In this document: one piece after another, positions 18,945-27,848 of the stretch
How positions within the stretch are numbered: the first letter of the stretch is position 1
Layout: every line of letters begins with the position of its first letter
DNA from: Bradyrhizobium ottawaense
Lineage (GTDB): Bacteria > Pseudomonadota > Alphaproteobacteria > Rhizobiales > Xanthobacteraceae
Assembly (NCBI RefSeq): GCF_900099825.1
Contig: NZ_LT629693.1
Span: forward strand, 5,715,001-5,779,000
Direction: 5' to 3'
DNA: 64,000 nt
Program-made: the position numbers and the translations under genes
Notes under the pieces: generated by a model
What the model was told of the DNA's origin: nothing
Databases searched by the model: none
Seen by the model: the letters and a program-made list of their open reading frames with translations, nothing else

Positions 18945-19508
18945 ATGACTGTTCATATCCACCCATCGATTGATGGCGGCGTCAAAAAGGGTTCAGGCAA
19001 TTTTGCCGGCGGCACCCTTGTGTGCAAATGCAAGGACAAGCCGGTCAAGGTTGTCATCAAGGGCGATGTCGCCCACAACCACGCCTGCGGCTGCACCAAA
19101 TGCTGGAAGCCGGAGGGGGCGACCTTCTCCGTGGTCGCGGTGGTGCCGCGCGACAATGTCAAGGTGACCGAGAACGGCGACAAGCTGCAGATCGTCGATG
19201 CATCGGCGACGATCCAGCGCTACGCCTGCAAGGTGTGCGGCACGCATATGTACGGCCGCATCGAGAACAAGGGACACCCGTTCTATGGTCTCGACTTTAT
19301 CCATCCCGAACTGTTCCAGGAAGGCGGCTGGGCGGCGCCGGGGTTTGCGGCCTTCGTGTCGTCCGTACTGGAGTCTGGCGTCAAGCCGGAAGAAATGAGC
19401 GGAATCAGGTCTCGGCTCAAGGAGCTTGGGCTTGAGCCCTACGATTGCCTGAACCCGCCATTGATGGATGCGATCGCCAGCCACGTGGCAAAATCCAAGG
19501 CGGCCTGA
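18945..19508 (+). CDS. gfa: S-(hydroxymethyl)glutathione synthase
   Basis: This 187-residue Gfa family zinc protein promotes adduct formation between formaldehyde and glutathione. The zinc cysteines are seen in LVCKCKDKP and [14 protein letters not shown], with a further pair in [15 protein letters not shown]. The start has a strong AGGAGG ribosome site, and it lies 32 bp after the dehydrogenase gene, consistent with one transcript. It feeds the dehydrogenase directly and is followed by an intrinsic terminator. Confidence 0.95.
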   Translation: MTVHIHPSIDGGVKKGSGNFAGGTLVCKCKDKPVKVVIKGDVAHNHACGCTKCWKPEGATFSVVAVVPRDNVKVTENGDKLQIVDASATIQRYACKVCGTHMYGRIENKGHPFYGLDFIHPELFQEGGWAAPGFAAFVSSVLESGVKPEEMSGIRSRLKELGLEPYDCLNPPLMDAIASHVAKSKAA

Positions 19509-19540
19509 GTTTACCTCCCTCGACCCCCGTGCTGACTTAA

Positions 19541-19576
19541 ATCCGCCGGCAGCCCATGGCTGCCGGCGGATTTTTT
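19541..19576. terminator. Rho-independent terminator after gfa
   Basis: A near-perfect stem ATCCGCCGGCAGCC / GGCTGCCGGCGGAT with a short loop is followed by TTTTTT. It ends the rightward xoxF-cyt-frmA-gfa transcript and could also stop the leftward HxlR gene. Confidence 0.9.
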
Positions 19577-19611
19577 GCGTGTCGAAGGCGGCCTGTCGAG
19601 GCGCGTCAGGT

Positions 19612-20166
19612 TCAGGCGTCCGTCGCGCGGTCAGCTTTCTTCTTGGCCGTTCTCTTGGCTGTTCTCTTGGCCGTTTTCTTGGCCGTTTTCGCCTGTTGTC
19701 GTGGGCCGAGCGTGACCACCTGTTCGACGTCGCCCTTGCGGGCCGGCTTGCCGCCTTCGTCGATCAAGGCAACCCTGAACCTTTGACCTGACGTCTTCGA
19801 TCGCAACGTCAGCGGCGACGTACCCTTGCCGATCCAGTGGTCGCTCCATTCGGTCATGGCCATGAACGGCAGGCCGAGCGCGCGTCCCATTTCGGTCAGC
19901 GGATATTCGATCCGCGCCCGCTGCCCGTCGTCACGGTATTCGCGGCGCTCCACGATTCCGAGTTCGACCAGGGCGGCGAGGCGATGGCTCAGCACGCTGC
20001 GGGGGATCTCCAGTTCGACCTGGAAATCATCGAACCTGCGGACGCCGTACAGCGCCGATCGCAGGATCACCAGGGTCCAGCGGTCGCCTATCAGGCCGAA
20101 TGCCTTCCACAGATTGCACTGATCCGGCGGGACGGGCGAGCGGCGGACGAGGGGGGCGTCGGTCAT
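19612..20166 (-). CDS. HxlR family transcriptional regulator with Lys/Ala-rich tail
   Basis: This winged-helix regulator has 184 residues. The HxlR core is LWKAFGLIGDRWTLVILRSA, then RRFDDFQVELEIPRSVLSHR and VERREYRDDGQRARIEYPLT. An unusual C-terminal tail of about 27 residues repeats a four-residue unit (KTAKKTAKRTAKRTAKKK), like histone H1-type tails. It is divergent from the tautomerase gene, with a dyad operator between them, so it probably represses that gene and itself. Confidence 0.9.
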   Translation of the reverse strand: MTDAPLVRRSPVPPDQCNLWKAFGLIGDRWTLVILRSALYGVRRFDDFQVELEIPRSVLSHRLAALVELGIVERREYRDDGQRARIEYPLTEMGRALGLPFMAMTEWSDHWIGKGTSPLTLRSKTSGQRFRVALIDEGGKPARKGDVEQVVTLGPRQQAKTAKKTAKRTAKRTAKKKADRATDA

Positions 20167-20213
20167 GCGGTCACTTTATCTGAGTTGCAAAAATGGATCT
20201 AGGTCTTTATGCT

Positions 20214-20232
20214 GAGTCCACTAAATGGACTC
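20214..20232. promoter_or_regulatory. Perfect dyad, probable HxlR operator
   Basis: GAGTCCA-CTAAA-TGGACTC is a perfect 7-bp inverted repeat. It sits between the divergent HxlR gene (start 20166) and the tautomerase gene (start 20246), 14 bp before the latter start codon. Confidence 0.65.
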
Positions 20233-20245
20233 ATATGAGGTTTTC

Positions 20246-20701
20246 ATGCCCTACATTACTGTCAAGGCTCCGGCCGGTGTTCTCGGGGACGAAGCAAAGT
20301 CCGTGCTCGCCAACGGCATTTGCGCGGCTGCCGCGGAATGCGAACAGGTACCGGATGATCCGAAGATGCGCGCGCTGTGCGTGGTCACGATCGAGGAGAA
20401 TGTCACCAGTCATCTGACGTTCGGCGGCAGCGACCTGTCGCAGATGGTGGTGTCGTTCGATGCCACGGTGAACATACCCAAGGGGGTCCTCGACGATCAC
20501 AGCCGCGCCCGCTTTGTCGAACTGCTGCACAAGGCGGCCGTTGACACGCTTCCGGACGAGAAGCGCAGGATCGCCACTTCCTTTGTCATCAACGAGATCG
20601 AGGACGGCATGTGGGGCGTGCGCGGTAATTTGTGGAAGCTGCCGGATTTCGCTGCCGCTTCCGGCTACCGGCACTTGCAGCATCTTGTCGTAAATCGCTG
20701 A
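20246..20701 (+). CDS. Tautomerase family protein
   Basis: This 151-residue protein begins MPYITVKAP. After removal of Met, the N-terminal proline would be the catalytic base of the tautomerase superfamily, which fixes the start at 20246 rather than the longer frame from 20225; TGAGG lies upstream. The length fits the longer tautomerases with two fused beta-alpha-beta units. The substrate is unknown. It is followed by a dienelactone hydrolase-like gene and preceded by a divergent HxlR regulator, which suggests degradation of an aromatic or unsaturated compound. Confidence 0.8.
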   Translation: MPYITVKAPAGVLGDEAKSVLANGICAAAAECEQVPDDPKMRALCVVTIEENVTSHLTFGGSDLSQMVVSFDATVNIPKGVLDDHSRARFVELLHKAAVDTLPDEKRRIATSFVINEIEDGMWGVRGNLWKLPDFAAASGYRHLQHLVVNR

Positions 20702-20802
20702 CGTGAACAAGCGGTGGCCTTCGGCACGGGTTGGCGCCCTGCATGCCGAAAAGCGCCGGTCCCGTCGCGCTCGTCTGGTTCATCACAGAGGAAACACTTC
20801 GC

Positions 20803-21621
20803 ATGCCCAATCGGTCCATGAAGCAGGACGACGCGCTCGAGGATTTTGCCGCCCGAGAGATCACGCTGAACAACATCACCAAGCGGGTCTATGTCGCCGG
20901 CAACGGTCCCGCCGTCATCGTCATGACGGAAATGCCGGGGATCAGCCCTCATGTCGCCCGCTTCAGCCGCTGGGTGCGCGACGCCGGATTCACCGTATAC
21001 ATGCCGTCGCTGTTCGGCCGTGACGGCGCCGTCCCCGGAGCCGAGGAGGGGGCGGCGATCTTCCAGCGCGCCTGTGTCAGCGCCGAGTTCCGGGCCTTCG
21101 CCGCCAACGAAAGCAGCCCCGTGACGCAATGGCTTCGGGCGCTGGCGAAACTGGCGCATCAGGAATGCGGCGGCCCGGGCGTCGGTGCCATCGGCATGTG
21201 CTTTACCGGAAATTTCGCGCTGTCGATGATGCTGGAGCCATCGATGCTGGCGCCGGTGCTGTCGCAGCCGTCGCTGCCGCTCAACGATCCGGCGGGCACC
21301 GGCATGGCACCTGCGGAACTCGCCGCCGTCAAGGCGCGCCTCGATCGCGACGACCTCACTGTGCTGGCCTATCGGTTCAGGGGAGACCGGTTTTGCCAGG
21401 CGCAGCGCTTCGCGGCTTTCTCCGAAGCGCTTGGCGATCGCTTCGTGCCCCGGGTGCTGGAAGACAGCGCGGCCAACACCGACCTTTCGCCGTTCTTCGC
21501 ACAGCATGTGACGACTCCGCACAGCGTGGTGACGGCCCATCTGATCGATGAAGCCGGACAGCCGACCATCGCCGCGCGCGACGAGATATTGGCGTTCTTT
21601 GCCAGTCGTCTTGCTTCGTGA
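20803..21621 (+). CDS. Dienelactone hydrolase family protein
   Basis: This is an alpha/beta hydrolase of about 272 residues. The nucleophile motif is GMCFTGN, a Gly-X-Cys-X-Gly elbow typical of dienelactone hydrolase, where cysteine replaces serine. The histidine is probably in the TPHSVVTAHLIDEAG region. The frame opens at 20731, but the ATG at 20803 has GAGGAAAC upstream. It lies 101 bp after the tautomerase gene on the same strand, so the pair may be one unit. Confidence 0.85.
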   Translation: MPNRSMKQDDALEDFAAREITLNNITKRVYVAGNGPAVIVMTEMPGISPHVARFSRWVRDAGFTVYMPSLFGRDGAVPGAEEGAAIFQRACVSAEFRAFAANESSPVTQWLRALAKLAHQECGGPGVGAIGMCFTGNFALSMMLEPSMLAPVLSQPSLPLNDPAGTGMAPAELAAVKARLDRDDLTVLAYRFRGDRFCQAQRFAAFSEALGDRFVPRVLEDSAANTDLSPFFAQHVTTPHSVVTAHLIDEAGQPTIAARDEILAFFASRLAS

Positions 21622-21806
21622 GCTGACGCGAAATCGCATCGATCCGCGATCGGCGTGACCGATGGTAGCGGCGGCCTACGCTGTCATTTTCGCGTCGCGA
21701 AAGACAGTCTTCGGTGCAGCCGAAGGCTGCTTCGTTGATCCCGGATTGTGCAGGTGGGGCGGATGCGCGAAAAGCGAACAAGTCGATTTTTGCAAGGCAT
21801 CGCGTT

Positions 21807-22058
21807 GTGGCTGATCTCAAAACGCCTCCGCTTTGGCTCATTCGGGTCAACACGATTCTGCTCTGGTTCAATCCAGGCCTGAGCCTCATCGCCGTAGCTT
21901 TGGCATTGCTGGTGATCGCGGCCGCTGGTGAGCGCTCGGCTGGCAACAGCACAAATGCCGCGCCGCAGGTCGCCCGCCTCATCGATGCGCCATCGTCGGA
22001 TCTCTGCCGTCCTTCGACCCCTCCGCCGGAGCTGCGGGATTTGCGCCTCTACGACTGA
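21807..22058 (+). CDS. Small hypothetical protein with one membrane segment
   Basis: A reading frame of about 83 residues starts at GTG 21807 with AAGG upstream. It contains a hydrophobic helix (LSLIAVALALLVIAAAG) after a basic N-terminal stretch, and a proline-rich C-terminus. I do not recognise a family. The gene lies in an otherwise empty 540-bp gap before the epoxide hydrolase; the remaining 21622-21806 holds nothing I can support. Confidence 0.35.
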   Translation: MADLKTPPLWLIRVNTILLWFNPGLSLIAVALALLVIAAAGERSAGNSTNAAPQVARLIDAPSSDLCRPSTPPPELRDLRLYD

Positions 22059-22163
22059 TGGCACGGCAAAATTGATCGCCGATGGCTTGCGAGACCCTGT
22101 GTCTCCCATGGTATCAAGCTCACGCGCCCTGAGGATTTCACGCGTGCGAAGGCATCGAAAGAA

Positions 22164-23324
22164 ATGGCCATGAATGCAGAGATAAAGCCCTATCGCATTT
22201 CGGTCGGAGACGAGGTGCTCGACGATCTGAAGTCGCGGCTGCGCAACACGCGCTGGCCGGAGGCCGAACTGGTCGACGACTGGAGCCAGGGTGCACCCCT
22301 GAAGTGGATCAAGGACGTCTGCCGCACCTGGGCCGAGGATTACGACTGGCGCGCGCGCGAGGCAAAACTCAATCGATTTGCGCAGTTCACCACCGAAATC
22401 GACGGGCTTGGTATTCATTTCCTGCACGTCCGCTCAAAGCATCCCGACGCGATGCCACTGATCATCACCCATGGCTGGCCCGGTTCGGTGGTCGAATTTC
22501 ACAAGGTTATCGAGCCATTGACCGATCCGACCGCGCATGGCGGCGATGCGGCCGATGCGTTTCACGTCGTGTGCCCGTCGCTGCCGGGCTTCGGCTTTTC
22601 GGAGAAGCCGGCGGCATCAGGCTGGGGCGTCGATCGGATCGCATCCGCGTGGGCCGTGCTGATGGATCGGCTTGGATATGCGCGTTACGGCGCGCAAGGC
22701 GGCGACTGGGGATCGGCGGTGACCACGGCGCTCGGCGCGCAGGACGGCGATCATTGTGCCGGCATTCACATCACGCTGGCGATGGGGGCGCGGCCCAATG
22801 TGGAGGGCCAGCCGACGCCAGAGGAAGCCCGGGCGTTGCAGGGACTCAACTATTATGCCGACTGGGATTCCGGCTATTCCAAGCAGCAATCGACCCGGCC
22901 GCAGACCCTCGGATACGCGCTGACCGACTCGCCGAGCGGGCAGGCCGCCTGGATCCTGGAAAAATTCTGGGCCTGGACCGATTGCGACGGACACCCCGAA
23001 AACATTCTCGGCCGTGACGAGCTGCTCGACAATGTCATGTTGTACTGGGTGACCGCGACCGCCGCCTCGTCGGCGCGTCTGTATTGGGAAAGTTTTGGCC
23101 CGAAGCGCCGTACCGCCCACAAGGTCACGGTGCCGACCGGCGTCGCCGTCTTCCCAAAGGAAATCGTGACGCCGGTCCGCAAGTGGATGGAGCCGAGCTT
23201 CACCAATATCCGGCACTGGCGCGAAATGCCGAAGGGCGGCCACTTCGCGGCGTTCGAACAGCCCGGGCTGTTCGTGCCTGAGGTCCGGGACTTCTTCCGG
23301 ACGCTGCGCAATCCCTCCGCATAA
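22164..23324 (+). CDS. Epoxide hydrolase (EPHN N-terminal type)
   Basis: This 386-residue alpha/beta hydrolase has the N-terminal epoxide hydrolase domain (DVLDDLKSRLRNTRWPEAE-type segment near the start). The oxyanion motif is HGWPGS, the nucleophile is Asp in GGDWGS, and the catalytic histidine is in MPKGGHFAAFEQP. The family opens epoxides to diols, and the natural substrate is unknown. A second ATG lies two codons downstream. No partner genes are evident, so it is probably monocistronic. Confidence 0.92.
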   Translation: MAMNAEIKPYRISVGDEVLDDLKSRLRNTRWPEAELVDDWSQGAPLKWIKDVCRTWAEDYDWRAREAKLNRFAQFTTEIDGLGIHFLHVRSKHPDAMPLIITHGWPGSVVEFHKVIEPLTDPTAHGGDAADAFHVVCPSLPGFGFSEKPAASGWGVDRIASAWAVLMDRLGYARYGAQGGDWGSAVTTALGAQDGDHCAGIHITLAMGARPNVEGQPTPEEARALQGLNYYADWDSGYSKQQSTRPQTLGYALTDSPSGQAAWILEKFWAWTDCDGHPENILGRDELLDNVMLYWVTATAASSARLYWESFGPKRRTAHKVTVPTGVAVFPKEIVTPVRKWMEPSFTNIRHWREMPKGGHFAAFEQPGLFVPEVRDFFRTLRNPSA

Positions 23325-23422
23325 AGTCGGCTATCGGAGCATCCGGCTCGCGGCTAGACTCCGGCCATCAAGGCTCGCCCGGAGGGGGAAAAAGAAGCCA
23401 CACCAGCCAGGGAGTGGTTTCA

Positions 23423-23533
23423 ATGCTCGCCTTGATCGAAGGACATCCGAACGTCGATGTCATCATCTTCTATATTCTGGCCTCCGCGTTGCTCGCGGTA
23501 ATCCTCTATCGGCACCACCAAAAGGTGGGTTAG
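23423..23533 (+). CDS. Small single-pass membrane protein, 36 residues
   Basis: This short frame reads as a membrane peptide: an acidic N-terminus, a hydrophobic helix (VIIFYILASALLAVILYR) and a basic tail ending HHQKVG. The ATG has AGGGAG 8 bp upstream. It lies alone between the epoxide hydrolase gene and the ABC importer. I do not know the family. Confidence 0.5.
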   Translation: MLALIEGHPNVDVIIFYILASALLAVILYRHHQKVG

Positions 23534-23763
23534 TCGCAGGCAGGCCCGGTCGCCGCGTCGGCTGATCGGGCGCTCGCTTTTACATCGTTTACCCTTCAAT
23601 TTCGGTCCATCGGGGCTGAAAGCGGCTGTTTGCGCCCCTTTTCAGGTCCGCGGACTGGATTTCAGCCCTGAAAACGTGACGGCGTCGCGGGCAAAATCGC
23701 CTCCAAAACCGGCTCAGCGGCATGTTTGTTGCATTTCAAACAGGCAACAAAGGAGCTGCGTTA

Positions 23764-24720
23764 ATGACCATTATTCGCCGTCGTGAATTCATTGCCGGTC
23801 TTGGTGCCGGGCTATTGGCCGCCCCCGCTATCGTGCGGGCGGAGGGAGAGCCGATCGTCATCCGCGCCGGCGCGCTGAAGTTGATTCATTCGATCGCACC
23901 TTACTTCTACGATCAGTTCGTGCCGGCCGGTTACAAGGTCGAGGTACTGCCGTTCGAAACCCCGACTGAATGCAAGAACGCGGTTGTCACCAAGTCGGTC
24001 GATTTCGGCGCGTTCGGCATTGCCGCCGCGCTGCTCGGCGCCGCCGCCGGCGAGCCCGTCGTGGTGATCGCCTCGACCTGCAACCGCGGCATGGCCATCA
24101 TCGCCAAGAAGGATGCAGGCATCGCCACCATCAAGGATCTGAAGGGCAAGCGCGTCGCGGTGTTTCCGGGCACGACCCAGGAAGTCTTCTTCCTCGAGCG
24201 GTTGCGCATGGAAGGCATGACCATCAAGGACGTCGAACCGGTTCGCGTCTCCTTCAGTGAAATGCACATCGCGCTGTCGCGTGGCGACATCGACGCCTAT
24301 GTCGGCGCCGAGCCCGGTCCTGGGGTGTCGCTGTCCAGCGGCGTCGGCACACTGGTGGAATATCCCTATTCGACCGCGATGGGGTCGCTCAACATGGTGT
24401 TCGGTACCCACCGCGACGTGATCACCGAGAAGCCGGATCTGGTTCGCGTCATGCTCGGTATCCACCAGCGTGCGACTGATTTCGCCGCGACCAACAAGGA
24501 CGCGCTGGTCGCGATGGCGTCTAGCAAGCTCGGTCAGAAAAAGGAAGCGATCGAGGCTTCGGTGCCCAATGTCGAACTGACCTGGCGGCTCGACGCCAAG
24601 CAGATCGAACAATCCAGGATCTATGCCGATCACATGCTGGCACTGAAGCAGATCAAGCGGCTGCCGGATTTCGCGACCTTCATCGACGCCAGCTTCGTCG
24701 ATGCGATGAAGCCGACCTGA
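23764..24720 (+). CDS. ABC transporter substrate-binding protein (nitrate/sulfonate/taurine type)
   Basis: This periplasmic binding protein of the NMT1/SsuA class has about 318 residues. The N-terminus has a twin-arginine signal (RRREFIAGLGAGLLAAPAIV). The start at 23764 has AAAGGAG upstream and is preferred to 23722. Core segments include DFGAFGIAAALLGAAAGEPV and DLKGKRVAVFPGTTQEVFFL. Permease and ATPase genes follow at once, so it is a complete importer. The ligand is not evident. Confidence 0.9.
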   Translation: MTIIRRREFIAGLGAGLLAAPAIVRAEGEPIVIRAGALKLIHSIAPYFYDQFVPAGYKVEVLPFETPTECKNAVVTKSVDFGAFGIAAALLGAAAGEPVVVIASTCNRGMAIIAKKDAGIATIKDLKGKRVAVFPGTTQEVFFLERLRMEGMTIKDVEPVRVSFSEMHIALSRGDIDAYVGAEPGPGVSLSSGVGTLVEYPYSTAMGSLNMVFGTHRDVITEKPDLVRVMLGIHQRATDFAATNKDALVAMASSKLGQKKEAIEASVPNVELTWRLDAKQIEQSRIYADHMLALKQIKRLPDFATFIDASFVDAMKPT

Positions 24721-24722
24721 CC

Positions 24723-25574
24723 GTGACCACGCTGGCGTCCGATACCGAGGAGGGAGCCGCCCCGGCGCGCGAGGTGCCGCGGGCGGCGATCTGGTGGCCG
24801 CGGCTGCGGCCGGTGCTGCTGGCGGTGACGTTTCCGCTGGCGATGCTGGCGTTCTGGCATTTTGCTACCGTCGGGCGGCCGGGCAGCCTGATCCCACCGC
24901 CTTACGAAGTCTGGCAGGAACTGCAGGATCTCGCTTTCGGCGGCATCAATGACGACGCCTACAGCAAGACCCTGCACATTCATCTCCTGGCTTCGGTCAG
25001 CCGCGTCTATGGCGGGTTTGCGCTGGCGCTGGTCGTAGCCCTGCCATTGGGCATGCTGATCGGCCGCATACCAATCGTCCGGCAGATACTCGATCCGACC
25101 ATCCAGATCCTCAGGCCGGTGCCGGTCACAGCATGGCTGCCGCTGGCGATGATCATCTTCGGGCTCGGGCCGCGCTCGGCGTTCTTCCTGGTGTTTCTCG
25201 GTGCGTTCTATCCGATCCTGGTGAATACCATCTTTGGTGTGCGCTCGGTCGAGCCGCGGTTGTTCGAGGCAGCCTCCATGCTCGGCTGTACCGGGCCGGC
25301 GCAATTCTTTCGCGTCGTGCTGCCGGCGGCGTTGCCGTCGATCTTCACCGGCATGCGGCTCGGCTTGGGGTTCGCCTGGGTCGTCATCGTGGTTGGCGAG
25401 ATGACCGGGGTGCAGACCGGGTTAGGGGCCATCATCATGGAAGCGCGCCAGCTCTCGCGCACCGAAATCGTGATTTCCGGCATGATCGTGATCGGCGCGT
25501 TCGGCTTCCTGTCCGATCAGCTCGTGATGCTGATCGGACGCCGGCTTCTGGCCTGGAGTCCATCACATGGCTGA
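24723..25574 (+). CDS. ABC transporter permease (SsuC/TauC type)
   Basis: This 283-residue membrane subunit starts with GTG 2 bp after the binding protein stop. It has about six helices and the permease EAA-type loop (EAASMLGCTGPAQFFRVVLP). A basic, proline-rich N-terminal region precedes the first helix. It belongs to the binding protein-dependent transport inner membrane family for nitrate, sulfonate or similar anions. The end overlaps the ATPase start by 8 bp. Confidence 0.93.
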   Translation: MTTLASDTEEGAAPAREVPRAAIWWPRLRPVLLAVTFPLAMLAFWHFATVGRPGSLIPPPYEVWQELQDLAFGGINDDAYSKTLHIHLLASVSRVYGGFALALVVALPLGMLIGRIPIVRQILDPTIQILRPVPVTAWLPLAMIIFGLGPRSAFFLVFLGAFYPILVNTIFGVRSVEPRLFEAASMLGCTGPAQFFRVVLPAALPSIFTGMRLGLGFAWVVIVVGEMTGVQTGLGAIIMEARQLSRTEIVISGMIVIGAFGFLSDQLVMLIGRRLLAWSPSHG

Positions 25575-26346
25575 AGCTACCGTTCCGATTCTCGAAATGA
25601 AGAATGTCGGCAAGATCTATTCGCAAAATGGCCGCGCTATCGAGGCGCTGCGCGGCGCCAATCTGAAGGTGAAGAAGGGCGAATTCATCTGCCTGATCGG
25701 CGCTTCCGGTTGCGGCAAGTCGACCTTGCTGCGGATGGCCGCAGGCTTCGAGGCCGCGACCCATGGCGACAACCTGATGTGGGGCATGCCGATCACGGGG
25801 CCGGGGCCGAGCCGCGGCATGGTGTTTCAGGATTACGGATTGTTTCCCTGGCTCAGCGTCCGCGACAATATCGGCTTCGGCCCGAAGTCGCGCGGGCGTA
25901 CCAAGGCTGAAATCCGCGAAACCTCCGATCATTTCATCGAGCTCGTCGGCCTGCAGAATTTCGCCGATGTCTATCCGCACCAGCTTTCCGGCGGCATGAA
26001 GCAGCGCGTCGCCATCGCCCGCGTACTCGCCAACGACGCCGAGGTGGTGTTGATGGACGAGCCGTTCGGCGCACTGGACGCGATGACGCGCGAACGGTTG
26101 CAGGACGAATTGGTGGAGATCTGGTCGCGCACCGGGCTGACGGTATTGTTCGTCACCCATGCTATCGAGGAAGCGATCTTTCTGGCCGACCGCGTCGTGG
26201 TGATGTCGCCCGGTCCGGGCCGAATCGACAACGAGTACATCATCGACCTGCCGCGGCCGCGCGATACCACCAGCAACGATTTCAACGCGTGGCGTCGCCT
26301 GCTTTCGTCGCAACTGCACAGCCATCACGGACGCAAGGCCGGCTGA
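25567..26346 (+). CDS. ABC transporter ATP-binding protein (SsuB/TauB type)
   Basis: This 259-residue ATPase has Walker A GASGCGKST, signature LSGGMKQRVAIARVLAND, Walker B VVLMDEPFGALDAMTRERLQ and the H-loop in FVTHAIEEA. It completes the importer with the two genes before it and overlaps the permease by 8 bp. A symmetric terminator follows at 26361. Confidence 0.95.
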   Translation: MAEATVPILEMKNVGKIYSQNGRAIEALRGANLKVKKGEFICLIGASGCGKSTLLRMAAGFEAATHGDNLMWGMPITGPGPSRGMVFQDYGLFPWLSVRDNIGFGPKSRGRTKAEIRETSDHFIELVGLQNFADVYPHQLSGGMKQRVAIARVLANDAEVVLMDEPFGALDAMTRERLQDELVEIWSRTGLTVLFVTHAIEEAIFLADRVVVMSPGPGRIDNEYIIDLPRPRDTTSNDFNAWRRLLSSQLHSHHGRKAG

Positions 26347-26360
26347 TAAGGGCGGCAAGA

Positions 26361-26396
26361 AGAAAGCCCTGGCTGATGCGATCAGCCGGGGCTTCT
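26361..26396. terminator. Bidirectional intrinsic terminator
   Basis: The stem AGAAAGCCC-GGCTGAT pairs with ATCAGCC-GGGCTTCT around a GCG loop, with one mismatch. It lies between the convergent ABC importer and the Gly-rich protein gene. Confidence 0.75.
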
Positions 26397-26410
26397 TCGT
26401 CAGACAGGTC

Positions 26411-26716
26411 TCAGGAACAGACGTTCACAAGCCGGACGCTCGGTCCGCGAAAGGTGTCGACGATGCGCTTCTGATAGCAACCGTCGCTTCCGCCGATATA
26501 GAACGACGAGCCACCGAAGAAATGGCTGTGGCGATAGCCACCATGCCAGTATCCGCCGTTGTTGCCCCAGTTGCCCTTCGGGTAGATCCCGCCATACGGG
26601 CCACCCATTTTGCCGCCACCATGCCCGCCCATTCCGTGCGCGGAGGCGATCGAAGGCGTGAGCGCTGCGCTCAGCGAAGCAACGGCAACAAGTGCGATAG
26701 TCATTTTACGAAACAT
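26411..26716 (-). CDS. Secreted glycine/histidine-rich small protein
   Basis: This 101-residue protein has a good signal peptide (MFRKMTIALVAVASLSAALT). The mature part is rich in Gly, His and Tyr (HGMGGHGGGKMGGPYGG, GGYWHGGYRHSHFFGG), with two cysteines in the C-terminal part (DGCYQKR and VNVCS), which may form a disulfide. AAGAAG lies upstream of the start at 26716. The function is unknown. Similar short proteins are common in rhizobial genomes. Confidence 0.75.
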   Translation of the reverse strand: MFRKMTIALVAVASLSAALTPSIASAHGMGGHGGGKMGGPYGGIYPKGNWGNNGGYWHGGYRHSHFFGGSSFYIGGSDGCYQKRIVDTFRGPSVRLVNVCS

Positions 26717-27053
26717 CGTTTTTCTTCTTCCATGTGTTGTGGTGCTGTGCACCGTCCAAGTGTTGTTGTGACGTGACGTGCATGGAGATGGTTCACTGCA
26801 TTTTTCTGAATGGATGTTCAGGCAATCGTTTAAAACTACGCGGATTTATCGAGCGCGCGTTGACGGCGCATGAACACGAGGAAAATCGGATTCCGTTGCC
26901 AGATTCGGTCCATGCCGTCTCGTGCCAACCACAGCGATTTCGCGATGCGAGGCCTGCATAAATTGCTCCTGACAAGGCCAGGACAAAAGTGCAGACTGCG
27001 ATTCAAAGTGAACATCGGGCACTGCAATAGTCCGAGATTGGGGAGGCGCTGGG

Positions 27054-27848
27054 ATGCGGACTGACCGTGATTTGCCGGGAACCAGACGCACATCCGCGCA
27101 GCCAGCGAACTCAAAACATTCAGGTCACGTCACGCGCCGGAGCCTGCTTGCCAGCGCGGCCCTTCTGGTCATGACCTCAGGCGTCAGCGCGCGGGTGGTG
27201 ACAAAAGTGCTGCCCTGGCAACCCAACGAAGCCTATCCGGTCCCGCCGGTGATTCCGGGCGGCTATCTTTTCTTTACCCCGGCGGAGGCCGCCGCGGTCG
27301 ACGCCATCGTCGATCGCCTGATCCCGACCGACGATCTCGGACCGGGCGCCAAGGATTCAGGCGTCACCACCTTCATCGACCGGCAACTCACCGGTCCCTT
27401 CGGCGGGCACGACTGGCTCTATATGCAGGGGCCGTTTTCCTCGACGCCGTTGCCGACGCAAGGCTTGCAGTCGCCGCTGGTGCCGCGCCAACAATACCGG
27501 CTCGGGCTTGCGGCGCTGGAGGCCTATTGCAAGGCGAATTTCAACGGCCGCAGCTTCATCCAGCTCAATGGCGACGAAAAGGACAAATTGCTCGGCGGCA
27601 TGGAGAAGGGCGACGTCAAGTTCGACAACTTCTCGAGCCGGATGCTGTTCAACGCCGTCTATGCCAACACCATGGAAGGCTTCTTCGCCGATCCGATCTA
27701 TGGCGGCAACCGCGACATGGCGGGCTGGAAACTGATCGGCTTTCCCGGCACTCGCTACGATTTCCGCGACGTGATGGCGAAACCAAACCAGGCCTACACG
27801 CTGCCGCCGGTGGCGATGCAGGGCCGTCCGGCGTGGGGAGAAAACTGA
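27054..27848 (+). CDS. Gluconate 2-dehydrogenase subunit 3 family protein
   Basis: This 264-residue small subunit of a membrane-bound flavin dehydrogenase has a Tat-type signal (TRRSLLASAALLVMTSGVSA). The subunit 3 core is YLFFTPAEAAAVDAIVDRLI, followed by the FIDRQLTGPFG segment. These subunits escort the folded flavoprotein through the Tat system. The stop and the next start overlap as TGATG. The three genes at 27.1-30.8 kb form one dehydrogenase complex. Confidence 0.9.
   Translation: MRTDRDLPGTRRTSAQPANSKHSGHVTRRSLLASAALLVMTSGVSARVVTKVLPWQPNEAYPVPPVIPGGYLFFTPAEAAAVDAIVDRLIPTDDLGPGAKDSGVTTFIDRQLTGPFGGHDWLYMQGPFSSTPLPTQGLQSPLVPRQQYRLGLAALEAYCKANFNGRSFIQLNGDEKDKLLGGMEKGDVKFDNFSSRMLFNAVYANTMEGFFADPIYGGNRDMAGWKLIGFPGTRYDFRDVMAKPNQAYTLPPVAMQGRPAWGEN

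Noticed and set aside
21684..22427. 247-codon minus frame before the epoxide hydrolase
   Set aside because: It overlaps the 5' end of a certain gene and lacks a ribosome site; the small plus-strand membrane ORF is a better reading of the gap.
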